In this document: one piece after another, positions 21,601-33,600 of the stretch | Numbering within the stretch: the first letter of the stretch is position 1 | Layout: the number at the start of each line of letters is the position of its first letter | Origin: Arenicola marina | Lineage: Eukaryota; Annelida; Polychaeta; Arenicolidae | Length of the DNA stretch: 64,000 nt | Assembly: GCA_964019135.1 (NCBI GenBank) | Contig: OZ025252.1 | Coordinates: 6,774,823-6,838,822, forward strand | Direction: 5' to 3' | The notes under the pieces: generated by a model | The model's input: only the letters and a program-made list of their open reading frames with translations | Databases searched by the model: none | What the model was told of the DNA's origin: nothing | Program-made: the position numbers and the translations under genes

Positions 21601-24600
21601 TGCGAGCCACCGGGAAGCACCACTGCCTTAAGTGGACCATTGCAACAACTGTGTCCACAGTACCGCTACGGGTCTACGGACATGTAATGGTCAACCAGCA
21701 ATATTTATTACAAACTTACAACAGTCATGATGGGTGGTCAGGGGTTTGGATTGGTTGTCAGAACCACTGGCAAATCAATCGTGAGCCGGTTAAGAAGTCA
21801 TCAACTGCAGTGTGACGTCATCGACTGTGTGCTGACGTTACCCAGTGCGATGTGACGTCATCCAGCGCGCTGTGACGTCATCCAGCGCGCTGTGACGTCA
21901 TCCACTGGTATGTGACGTCATCCAGTGCGATGTGACGTCATCCACTGCGATGTGATACCGCTCCATACTGCCCCATACCTCCATTTTATCCCTCCATTTC
22001 CCGACTCAACTAACGTGTGAAACAGCATTTTGACGACACCTCTTGAAGGCTACGACAAACAAACTTAATGCAATTTGATGCAACACTTCGGTTAGCATTG
22101 CGCCCGTTGTTTATCTTCTTAGGTGATGTTTACCCGAGTTTCGCCGCCCGCTTGCGGCCTGACAGCTGTAGCGTCGCTTGAAGCTACACCGTGGTGAATG
22201 CTTCTTGAATTTAATGGCTCGAGGAGAAGAAGCCCGATGATCCCAGGCCTCTATATCTGTGATGTGTGCCGCCCAGCGGTCTCCCCGCCTCCACGTCCCG
22301 CGCTGTTTATGGGGGTCTTATCTCTGGTATCTCAAGCGAGAGGCTCAGAAGTTAATCGCTCGGAAAATATGGCCGTTTAACAGCCTAATATCGAGGCGTT
22401 AAAGTCACCCCAGATCCGGCTCTCACGCGGGCCACTCGCCGTGCAGACCGTCCAGTCATGCAGCCCCAGGGCGTCTGCCATGGCTGGACTACTGAGTGAA
22501 GTAATGCTGCGGATTTTCGCTGAGAAATTATGTAGAATGTTTACAATTTGTGAATGAGCCTGAACGCTAGTTAGTCCTATGCGTGACAGACATATCTTGC
22601 ATTGCACACTCTGTGAACTCTCCGTGAGAGAGACGAAGGGATACGAGGTCCAGCACACCACCCCCCTGGCCTCCTGCCCCCCCCCCCCTGGCCTGTTCCA
22701 CACCGTGTGTCCAGCACACCGTCCCCTGGCCCCCGCTGGCCTGTTCCACACCGTGTGTTCAGCACACATCCCCCCTCCCCCCCTCCCCCCCCCCCGCCGT
22801 GTTCCACTCCGTATATCGATCTACCCTGTTGATCATCTCAGTCACTTTTAACTTTTCAATTTTGTTCCAAATAAGATTTTCCTGAGACTGGTTGTACTGC
22901 ATGTGCTCGTACGGCCAGACAAACTCAACCTTTATTCTAGGAGACGTTGTTTCTTTACAGATATTGACCGCGTTAATGATACCATGGATGTCGTGCAGAA
23001 GCATTAAATTATACGACTCCCAATCGATCCGCGCTCAGTGTTGTCAGATGAGCTCGGTTAAGCCCTCAAACTTATTTGTCATTAGTAGTGACTAGCAGTG
23101 ATTGCTAAAGCTCGTAAGATAACATAGATTTGCTAGGGGTGAGTGCTGATGAATTGATTGCGGGATGGGTTCCGGCATAGCCCTCCTTTTTATGTACACT
23201 GCTCCCATCCAATGCGACATCTTTCTATGGGGTAATGATTGGCCACGCGAGCGCATCTGTTGTGATTGCCGAAATTATTAATAGAATTCGCCCCAAAGTG
23301 ACTCATATAGGGGAGAAGGAACTCTGTACAGTGCAGTAGTTATATGTCCCTCAAGACTCAGATGCGAAAAACTGGTATTAATTATTTAGCTGTAACCCCC
23401 CCCCCTCCCCCCCCCACCCCTTCCCTTCGGGGACATAGGAGCACTATCGCCAGTGCCTCAGCGCCCACTTCCGGCCAGCGGCGTCCGGCGCTGATGACCG
23501 TGACCTTGGGGGACGTCGGGGTCCTGATAACCGTGACCTTGGTGGTCTCCAGAGTTCATTCATATTGCAGGAGATTGCCCACGGCTAGACACTAATGGGA
23601 GTCATCAGTCGCCCCCCCCCCCACTCCAGACCCCCCACCCCGCCCCTCCAGACCCCTCCCCCCCCCACCCCTTCCTCAGCTCTACGGTGTTGTCAGCGGC
23701 ACTCTACATCTAGCCATCAATTGTTAGTAAAAAATACGGAAATACCAACCAATATGAAATACAAAACACGGTATTACGCCTGCCAGTGGGTCCATTTCTT
23801 TGGGCCAGGACCCGGTATGCCAAACTTGTGACTGTGCTGTTCTGGGCGTGCCGATAGGGCTACGCCGTAGGCCGATGAAATGGTCACACCGGTCACGTCC
23901 GGTGCATTTAGGGCAACGGAACCAGCCTAGTTTGTCTTGTTTATAAAATCATCCGCCATCTTTTCCCGAATGTCCCGTGCTGTTTTGAAAGGGAGAGGAT
24001 CTGTTATGCCGAATCAATGCGCGCGCATCCGACCCGAGTGAAAGAAGTGTCGGGAGGTATACCGATGGGTAGTATAAGGCTTATTCGGTTTACCTTGGGG
24101 ATATACCAGAGCTACCAAAGAAATGCGCCCAGAGCCACACAGACGCGTTGGTATGTGAGGCATATCACATGGTAGTCACATGGCCTCGTACGCCGGCGCC
24201 AGGGTGAGCGATGGCCTGTCGCCTTCACCCCCAAACCACCCACCCTTCCGTCTGCTCGTGCCATATCGCGTTTCCATACACCCTTTATATGGACAGATTG
24301 CTCGCTGCCCTGGGCCGTAGGGTATCATATTTCATCTTTTATCCCCGACGTAATTAACTGGGAGTGAAACCTTGGATATGACAATGGACTCGCTAAATTG
24401 GCGGTATTTGTGGGATCTAGTTTTACCTCGTGAACTGCAACCAAGGTTTATTTCAATCAACACCCACATCTGAACGGCTACAAAATATCCATGATGTTTT
24501 AATGGTGCACTTCAATAGGCAGGCCACGCATATCTAGATTCTGTAGTGTGTGTGTCATTGTGAACCGTGGACACACAGACTGACATCAGATTCCTTAGTA

Positions 24601-27600
24601 TGTGACTAAACCGTGGACAAAAAGACTGACATCCGATTCCTTAGTCTGTGACTGTGAACCGTGGACACACAGACCGACATCAGATTCCTTAGTCTGTGAC
24701 TGTGAACCGTGGACCCACAGCCTGACATCAGATTCCTTAGCTCGGAAGTTCGAAGTGACAAGTCTATTGCTCTATGAGAAACTTCAAGGCCAGTCAAGGG
24801 CCAACTTTCAGTGAGCTCTCAAAGACAGCTCTAAGAAACAGCTTGCCTTGACGCCTCTACGGACAAATGGACATTCCTTAATGACAGGCCTAAGGGACAG
24901 CTGTCAATGACAGTTGTTCTAAGGGACTGCTGTCAATGACAGTTCCAAGGGACTGCTGTCAATGACAGCTCTAAGGGACTGCTGTCAATGACAGCTCTAA
25001 GGGACTGCTGTCAATGACAGCTCTAATTGACAGCTCTGAGGGACAGGAACGTGCTCACAAAGAGCTCCGCTGCACAGTGCTAGTTTACATGTTCCTCTAA
25101 TGTACAGCTCTAATGGTAGCTCCATAAGGGTGAGGTATGAGTTCTATTACATGGTCTGTGTGTCATAATGATCTGTTCATCAGCTGGTTTATTGCGGTAA
25201 TACCTCTATTTGACGGTAATAAATAATACTATCAAAGTCATAAAATGTCTGGTCTGAGCCCATAGGCCCACTGTCTAGCGCCGATTGGGAAGCGAAAAAC
25301 AAAATTGCTGTATGTTTTTCATCTGAAATATGCCCTGTCGGTGGTCATTATGGTTAGAAAATGACAGCTTGGTAATGAATGACTTATCTATAATACGTAA
25401 TTGCTTCATAGTGTATCCACATTCCTGACATGTCTCTTCAAATACTTGTTAAAAAAGTGTGTTGCATACCCGCCGACCGTTGTGCTCATGATGAACATAT
25501 GATTAAGTAGGATGCTTTATTATCTAGTCATCGCTTGGCGGAGTCAGTTATTGCCCAAGGCGGCCTGAGTCGTCACTTCTTTAAAACTGCTAATGAAAGT
25601 AGAACATGTCATGCAAAAACAGTAAACATAATATGTTCCAGGGCTCTGTTTACCAGTTATGCTATGTAGAGGGTCAAAGTGTTAATCCTTAATGACGCCG
25701 GCGGCTGTCAGGGCTGGCGCGACCCGCCCTAGCGCCCCCCCCCCACACCACCACGACCCAGCCCAGCGAGCCCGGGGGGCAGGGTTAAGTGCCCCCCTAC
25801 CACAGCGCCACACGTGTCGAGACTCTTGTGACAGCGCTCAAGTGTCCCCGTCCGTCCCCGGCTTATAACCTCAGCGCATTTATACATGAACGGCGTGCCG
25901 ATATGACGAGATATAGCCTCACATACCCGAATAGACACGTACCTGTCAAGGTACTGTAACCTCGCACCCCCCCCCCCCCCCAACAACCCACATACCACCA
26001 CCCAGTACTTGCCACACACACGTGGCGGTATAAACCGGTCGAGGTACGAACCCGTCAAAGTACAATCCGTCGAGGTACGAGCATGACGTCACACAGTCTT
26101 AGCTATTTGCGGTGCCCCCCCCCCCCTCCCTAACAGTGGCCCGTCACTCACTCTATCACCCACATGCCTTTCCAGTGCCCCCCCCCCCCTCCCGTCAGTC
26201 ACTGTATCACCCACATGCCTTCGCAGTGCCCACCCCCGCCCTCCCGCCCTGTGACCCGGGTGTGGCCACTTCCGGCGTGTATCCATGCCTCTTGAGCCCC
26301 CCCCCCCCGCCCTGTGACCCGGGTATGGCCACTTCCGGCGTGTATCCATGCCTCTTCAGCCCCCCCCCCCGCCCTGTGACCCGGGTGTGGCCACTTCCGG
26401 CGTGTATCCATGCCTCTTCAGCCGACTCCGCGAACAGTGCAATCAGAAAACTCGCCGAACACTTATACTGGAAACAGTATCTAAGTGCTGCACTGACATA
26501 TACACATAGTTCACTTCAACACCAAAACACTTATCGACTGTCATTTACAGTAAAGACTAAACCAGGTAAGAGGTTCCCAATGGTACGTGGGCGATTGCTA
26601 ACGAATTACGAACACATCTATTTACGACCTCGTCGAGGTATAAACCTGTTACTTCTCCGTCGAGGTACACATGACCCTCCAGCCCCCCCCCCCCTCCCCG
26701 CCTCCACCCACCTCCGTTGATTGTACAACTTGGGTCCTACTCATTTCATAACCCACAACCCCGACCTCATGTAAAAGTAACTTATAAACCTTTTTTGGGA
26801 GCCGTTTACTTCCATACAAAGTTTACTCTGGCTGACATGTAGTTGGCAGCTTTGTCCCGCTGGGGGGCGCCGCCTCCCATGGTGAGGCGTCTGACCTTGG
26901 CCTTGATTACGCTGCCCCCCACGTCCCGCCCTCCACAGTCTGGTGGCAGAGGGGTGAAGGCCTAAACATTGAACTTCCGCCCAGCGCCATGGTGGCCTCT
27001 GCAACAGGATAAACCAGCTTCTAGAAAAATATTGAGTTTAGTTTCTTAAAACTTCCGGACCTTAACTGAGGCCAGCTGATGATAAGGACAGTAGAAATGC
27101 TTACGTAAACATTGATTTTATATTTGTGTTGTCTGTAAGTGGAAGATTACAAAATTTTGAACAGGCACTGAGCGTAGACCTGACAAGATTATGAACAGGC
27201 ACTGAGCGTAGACCTGACAAGATTACGAACAGGCACTGAGCGTAGACCTGACAAGATTACGAACAGCTACTGAGCCTAGACCTGACAAGATTACGAACAG
27301 CTACTGAGCGTAGACCTGACAAGATTACGAACAGGCACTGAGCGTAGACCTGACAAGATTACGAATAGGCACTGATCGTCGACCTGACAAGATTACGAAA
27401 AGGCACTGATCGTAGACCTGACAAGATAACGAACAGGAACTGAACATAGACCTGACAAGATTACGAACAGGCACTGATCGTAGACCTGACAAGATAACGA
27501 ACACGCACTGAGCGTAGACCTGACAACATCACGAACAGGCATTGAGCGTAGACCTGAAAAGATTACGAACAGGCACTGAACATAGACCTGACAAGATTAC

Positions 27601-30600
27601 GAACTGGCACTGATCGTAGACCTGACAAGATTACGAACTGGCACTGATCGTAGACCTGACAAGATTACGAACACGCCCTGAGCGTAGACCTGACATGATT
27701 ACGAACAGGCACTGAACATAGACCTGACAAGATTACGAACAGGCACTGATCGTAGACCTGACAAGATAACGAACACGCACTGAGCGTAGACCTGACAACA
27801 TCACGAACAGGCATTGAGCGTAGACCTGAAAAGATTACGAACAGGCACTGAACATAGACCTGACAAGATTACGAACTGGCACTGATCGTAGACCTGACAA
27901 GATTACGAACTGGCACTGATCGTAGACCTGACAAGATTACGAACACGCCCTGAGCGTAGACCTGACATGATTACGAACAGGCACTGAGCGCAGAAGATGG
28001 CCAGCCGGACTTAAGGTCCTAGATGATGAGACAGCGAAGGGACCGAAGGAACCACTTTCCAAGCATGGGGTGGAGAGGACCCGACTGGCGAGGGCAACGT
28101 GCAATATTTTCCCCGAGAATTTGTTTAATGCTTTGAATGGAAATGATGTATTTAATTTTCTTAGACTGTAGGAAGACACTTAATTATGATATGCAATAAA
28201 TAACAAGGCATGTTATGAGCAAATGTCGCGTTTTTGTGTACTACGTCATCAAAATTTGAATATCGCTGCCGTTTTTTGTTGCATGATCAGCTTTAAGCGT
28301 TCTGGTGTTACCATGCCACCCCCCCCCCCCCCACCCCCACCCCACACACCCCCACCCACCCATCTGGTGTCCATTCCTCCGTGCTTTCTGTTTCTCTTTA
28401 CATGTGAAGTAGAATAGTTTTGATAGTTTTAAACCTGCCGACTGTTCCGACGGCCTACTTCCGTTTGTACACTATCAATAACTAATCGTTTGTTTGTCTC
28501 TCCGCCAGGTGCCGCTCGTGCATGGCGCGCCAGGTAAGGACCCAGCCACATAACCGCTGTAAGGTTTTCCAGTTATTATAAGGTTTTCCAGTTATTTACT
28601 GATCTATTATAAGGTTTTCCAGTTATTTACTTATCTATTATAAGATTTTCCGGTTATTTACTGATCTATTATAAGGGTTTCCAGTTATTTACTGATCTAT
28701 AATAAGGTTTTCCAGTTATTTACTGATCTATTATAAGGTTTTCCAGTTATTTACTGATCTATTATAAGATTTTCCAGTTATTTACTGATCTATTTCAGTA
28801 GAGCATATAGAAGGAATTGCCGTTTTTGTCCTCGCCGGCCCTTATCTCCGAATAAAACCGGAGTGAGCATTCCACGTATAAGTTACTTTAAAAAAGTGAT
28901 TTTTCAAACATCAGACATCAGACCGATTTAGGTCAAAACGTGTGTAGATATGTTCCTGTTGTGGTGTTTTCATGTAGTGTAGTGCCACTCTAAGGCCCCC
29001 TCGTGAGTAAAAAAAATACAACTGTTATCAAATATACAGGCGTTAGAGTTTTAGAGTGTGGCGGGTAGTTTGCGCACTATGCCATACCGTACTACTTACC
29101 GCTGTCGCCAGGTTCGCCGCGCGCTCAGCTCGCTTCAGTTTTCACCCAGGAGTGCTTTCGGTTACCTCTGACGACCGCCCACTCAGTCAGTCGGGTAAAT
29201 CAACCGAAACACAAAGCTCACTGACTGTTATTCCAGCCGCAAGCCCCACTTGAATGATCCTCCTACATCGGCCGCGCCATTTTATTACCGACAAAGTTAA
29301 ACTCCCCATTGTTTTCTTGGGCTGTTGTGTGCTCAATTCGAAGTTTAATTTCCCGTCTGATTTTATGTGTCTCTCTGTTCTATTTCAACAATGTCACTTC
29401 ACACATGCATGGTAGGCCTCTCAAGGTTTGGATTTTAACTCAAGGAATCTTCTGAGCACCCTGTGTCGGTGGATCCTGTGATATGTGTGGTTGACCCCTT
29501 TCGCATGTGTGGTGGGCCCATGTGATGTGTGTTGGTCCCTGTGATATGTGTGGTGGACTCTGTGATATGTGTGGTGGACCCTGTGATATGTGTGGTGAAC
29601 CCTGTGATATGTGTGGTGGACTTTGTGATATGTGTGGTGGACTTTGTGATATGTGCGGTGGACCCTGTGATATGTGTGATGGACCCATGTGATGTGTGTG
29701 GTGGACCCTGTGATATGTGTGGTGGACCCTGTGATATGTGTGGTGGACCCCTTTGGCATGTGTGGTGGGCCCATGTGATGTGTGTTGGTCCCTGTGATGT
29801 GTGTGGTGGACCCATGTGATATGTGTGGTGGACTCTGTGATATGTGTGGTAGAGCTTGTGATATGTGTGGTGGACCCTGTGATATGTGTGGTGGACCCTG
29901 TGATATGTGTGGTGGACCCTGTGATATGTGTGGTGGACCCCTTTGGCATGTGTGGTGGGCCCATGTGATGTGTGTTGGTCCCTGTGATGTGTGTGGTGGA
30001 CCCTGTGATATGTGTGGTAGAGCCTGTGATATGTGTGGTGGACCTCTGTGCCGTGCTCTCTCCTCGACGACGGCGCGCCGGAAATCCCAGACAGTGACCT
30101 TGGGCGAAGAAGTCAAGGACGCAGCAGTCTGGCCGGCGTCTGCGGCCGCTGCAGTTTGAGAGTGAGGGATGTGAGAATGTGGGTTTGTTACGGCAGACCG
30201 TCCTTGTCGGTGTCGACTCGCCGTGCTCACTCCACCAACCCTCTCGTGGCGCCCACTCTCACCCCACTCCATGGACCAATCTTCACCCCACTTATCCCTC
30301 TCTGCCCCCTTCCCGTTCTCCGCTGCCTTTCTGCACTCCCTCCCCGTCCCAGCATCCCCGTTGCTCTCTCTCGCCCGCCCCTCTGTCGCTCCCTACCCGT
30401 CTCTCCCTCCCCACGGTGGCGTTGCATCAGTCCACAGGTCCATTCCTCACGCCCCGTATCCTGACACACGCCGATATGCGGCGATTAGCACCACATTATA
30501 CCTTGTTACGGCCGGGGGTACCGGGGTCATTGGTCTAATTGCACGGCCTGTACCCAGGGTCAGTTGTGTCATTGCAAACGCATACATCTCGTGTCAGTTG

Positions 30601-33600
30601 TGTTATTTATTGCACAACATGTATCGCGCGTCAGTTGTGTTATTTATTGCACGACATGTATTTCGGGTCTGTTGTGTTATTGCCAAGAGTAGGGGTTTAC
30701 CCCGGGGACATGGCTCCGCCGTTCCCTTCTTCTCCTATTGACGCGATATGACAAGCATTGGTTAAAGCGTCCTGCATATCCAACCTAACCCACCATGTGT
30801 CTCCGGTATCTATTGCACAACATTTATTTCGGGTGAAAAAAAACAGATGTCCGGGAATAACAATAGAAGCAAAAATGAAATAATTTGTTATAACTGATGA
30901 CGTTGGTATTCAGATTATTTTCCGGAAGTTTCGAGTCTCGCGGGGGGGGGGTGGCGCCGCTGTCCCAGTAGGGTGTATAGGTAGATACAAGTGGTTGGTT
31001 GTACCAGTACTGCAGGCACACTGGCAGGCAGGCAGCGGACTCCCGAACCCCGTGCCAGTCAGTGACAGTGACAAACTACCCCATGCACCGCCATGCCGAC
31101 AACGCACGTCATATACCAACAGGACTTTTTTTTGTGGCCGTTGCATCGCTGGTGAAAAGTCTGGTGATTGTCACATATTTCGTCCTGGCATCAGTATACA
31201 TAGCCTGGAGATGGATCACCATGGATGTGTGTGTATTGTTACCGTGGCAACCACGCCTCCTGGGTGCTAAATGACGCCACATTTCTTTTCACTAAACTGT
31301 TATAAATACCGGCGTAAGCCCAGTTAGTGGGTCTGCCTATTAAATAACTCCCCACAATACTGAGTTAGATAAGAGTAGTCTTCGTCGTTAACAATGGAAG
31401 GTAGAGTGAAACACGTTTAACATTGAATTTCAATAACCTCTTTGCTGAACCTGTTTTTTGAATCGTGCTCACTTGGCATTTCAACTTTTTCGGGTGAACG
31501 TTTATGTCCCTTGGAACCCAGTAGTTCTTAATGCAATGGCTAATAAATAACTGGATACTATTTTGATTTTACCCGTTTATTTCCAAAACCTGTTAACGGC
31601 GCCCTTAACACATCAAAATGCGTCATTAACACATTGAAAGGCGTCATTAATACGTTGAAAGACATCCTTAACACATGAAAAGGTTTCCTAAACACATTAA
31701 CAAGCGTCATTAACACGTTAACACGCGTCATTAACGCGTTGAAGGGTGTATACAGCAAATAAAACAAGACGCCTTGTCTGTGCATCGTGTCACATATCTG
31801 ACCAAGACAGCGTTTGGCTCCCCGCGGGCACCACTGCGCTTGCCCAGACTGACCAATGGATCTGCAGACACACATGCCGTTCGGACTGTCAAAGCCAGTC
31901 ATCATCGTCAGTCTTGTATTTATGGGTGGCCACTATTCAAATCCTTCACGCTATGTTACTACGGCATGATTGTGTGTTGCTAAATGGCGTCTCTGTGATG
32001 CCATAGGGAACAAATACCGTTGAATGATACTTACGGATAACGTTTTGTATGGTGCCGTGTCCTTGGATGTCCGGGGCCGGCCCGGTAGCTCCGTGCGTTA
32101 GAGCGCTCGCATTGAGTGCTCTGGCCACCTGAGAGCCTAACGGCACGTGGATCGATGGATCAAGCCCCGCTGTGGCCATGTCTGTTTGTTCGCAGGATGA
32201 AGATCCCATGTCTTTGTTCCTAAAGAGTAGAGGTTTACCCCCAGGGACATGGCTCCACGCTCCCTTCCTTCTTCCATTGGCGCGATATGACCAAACGTGG
32301 TTAAAGCGTCCTGCATGTACAACCAACCAACCAACCTTGCATGTCCATGTGTGCTCTATCTAATCTAACCCTGGCCCTGTTGTGTTTCTCTCCCAGCCTT
32401 CACCTACTGCGATGACAAACCCGCCGACGTCGTCTTCGTCCTGGACACGTCCAACAGCATTTGGGGTCCGGACTTCTTCACCCAACTGGCCTTCGTCAAC
32501 GCCGTCATCAACCGCTTCACGGTGGGCACGGACAACATGCGCATCGGGGTGGTCACCTTCAACGACTACCCGACCGTCGTCTTCCACCTGAACCGCTTCG
32601 GCACCAAGAAGCAGGTAAAGAACGCCGTGTCCGACATCCGGCAGCGCGGCGGTATCTACACCTTCACCGGGGACGCCATCCGGTACATGCGCACGCAGGC
32701 GTTCCAGGAGAGCAACGGCGCGCGGGAAAACATCACCAAGATCGGGATCGTGATCACGGACGGGCGGTCCTACGACACGCAGGACACCGCCCGGGAGGCG
32801 GAAGCCACGCGTAAGGCCGGGATCCACGTGTTCGCCGTCGGCGTGGGGAAGAAGGTGGACCAGGCCGAGTTGGATCTGATCGCCTCGCGACCCGCCGAGG
32901 ATTACTCCTTCAAGGTGGACAACTTCGGGGGCCTGAAGCAAATCCGGAACCTGCTGGCGGCCAAGACTTGTGCAGGTACGGCCAGAGTGTGGCAACCTCC
33001 CCCCCCCCCCCATCCCCCCCACCCCCCTCACTTTGCGACACTCTCAAGCTTGTTTTGTAGTGATGGAGTTCTAACCTATATTTTGTGGCCGACCCGATAG
33101 CTCAGTGGGTTAGAGCGCTCGCCTTGAGTGCTCTGGCCACCTGAGAGCCTAACGGCACGTGGATCGGTGGCTCGAGCCCCGCTGTGGTCATGTCTGTGTG
33201 GTCGCAAGATAAAGATGCCATGTCCTTCTTCGTAAAGAGTATGGGGTCCCCCCCCCCCCCCCCGCCGAGGGACATGGCTCCACTCCCCCTTCCTTCTCTC
33301 ATTGACGTGATATGACCACAAGTGGTTAAAACGTCCTCAATAACCGACCAACCAACTAAAATATATGGTGATCGGGGGAATTATCAGATTATTATTGTCA
33401 TTTTTAATTAGAATTTGAATTAGCATGAGGAATTGAACTTATTTATATCATATTGTAGTTGTATATGTTTAACCACTATGACGAGTCTCAATACTTCGTA
33501 TCACTTTCATTGCAGTGACGGACCCCCCCTCAACCACCACCACGACGACCACCCCGGCGCCCACGACCCCCAGTACCCCCGCCCCGACCACCCCGCCCGC

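Noticed and set aside
27145-30050. CRISPR-like regular repeats
   Set aside because: Units are head to tail with no unique spacers, and the genome is eukaryotic.
30060-30165. Possible cassette exon (DDGAPEIPDSDLGRRSQG)
   Set aside because: A donor-like GTGAGG follows, but no AG with a pyrimidine tract precedes it; the 21-bp array runs up to it.
30999-31274. 91-codon frame with a membrane-like segment
   Set aside because: No family, no splice support; lies inside gene 1 intron 2.
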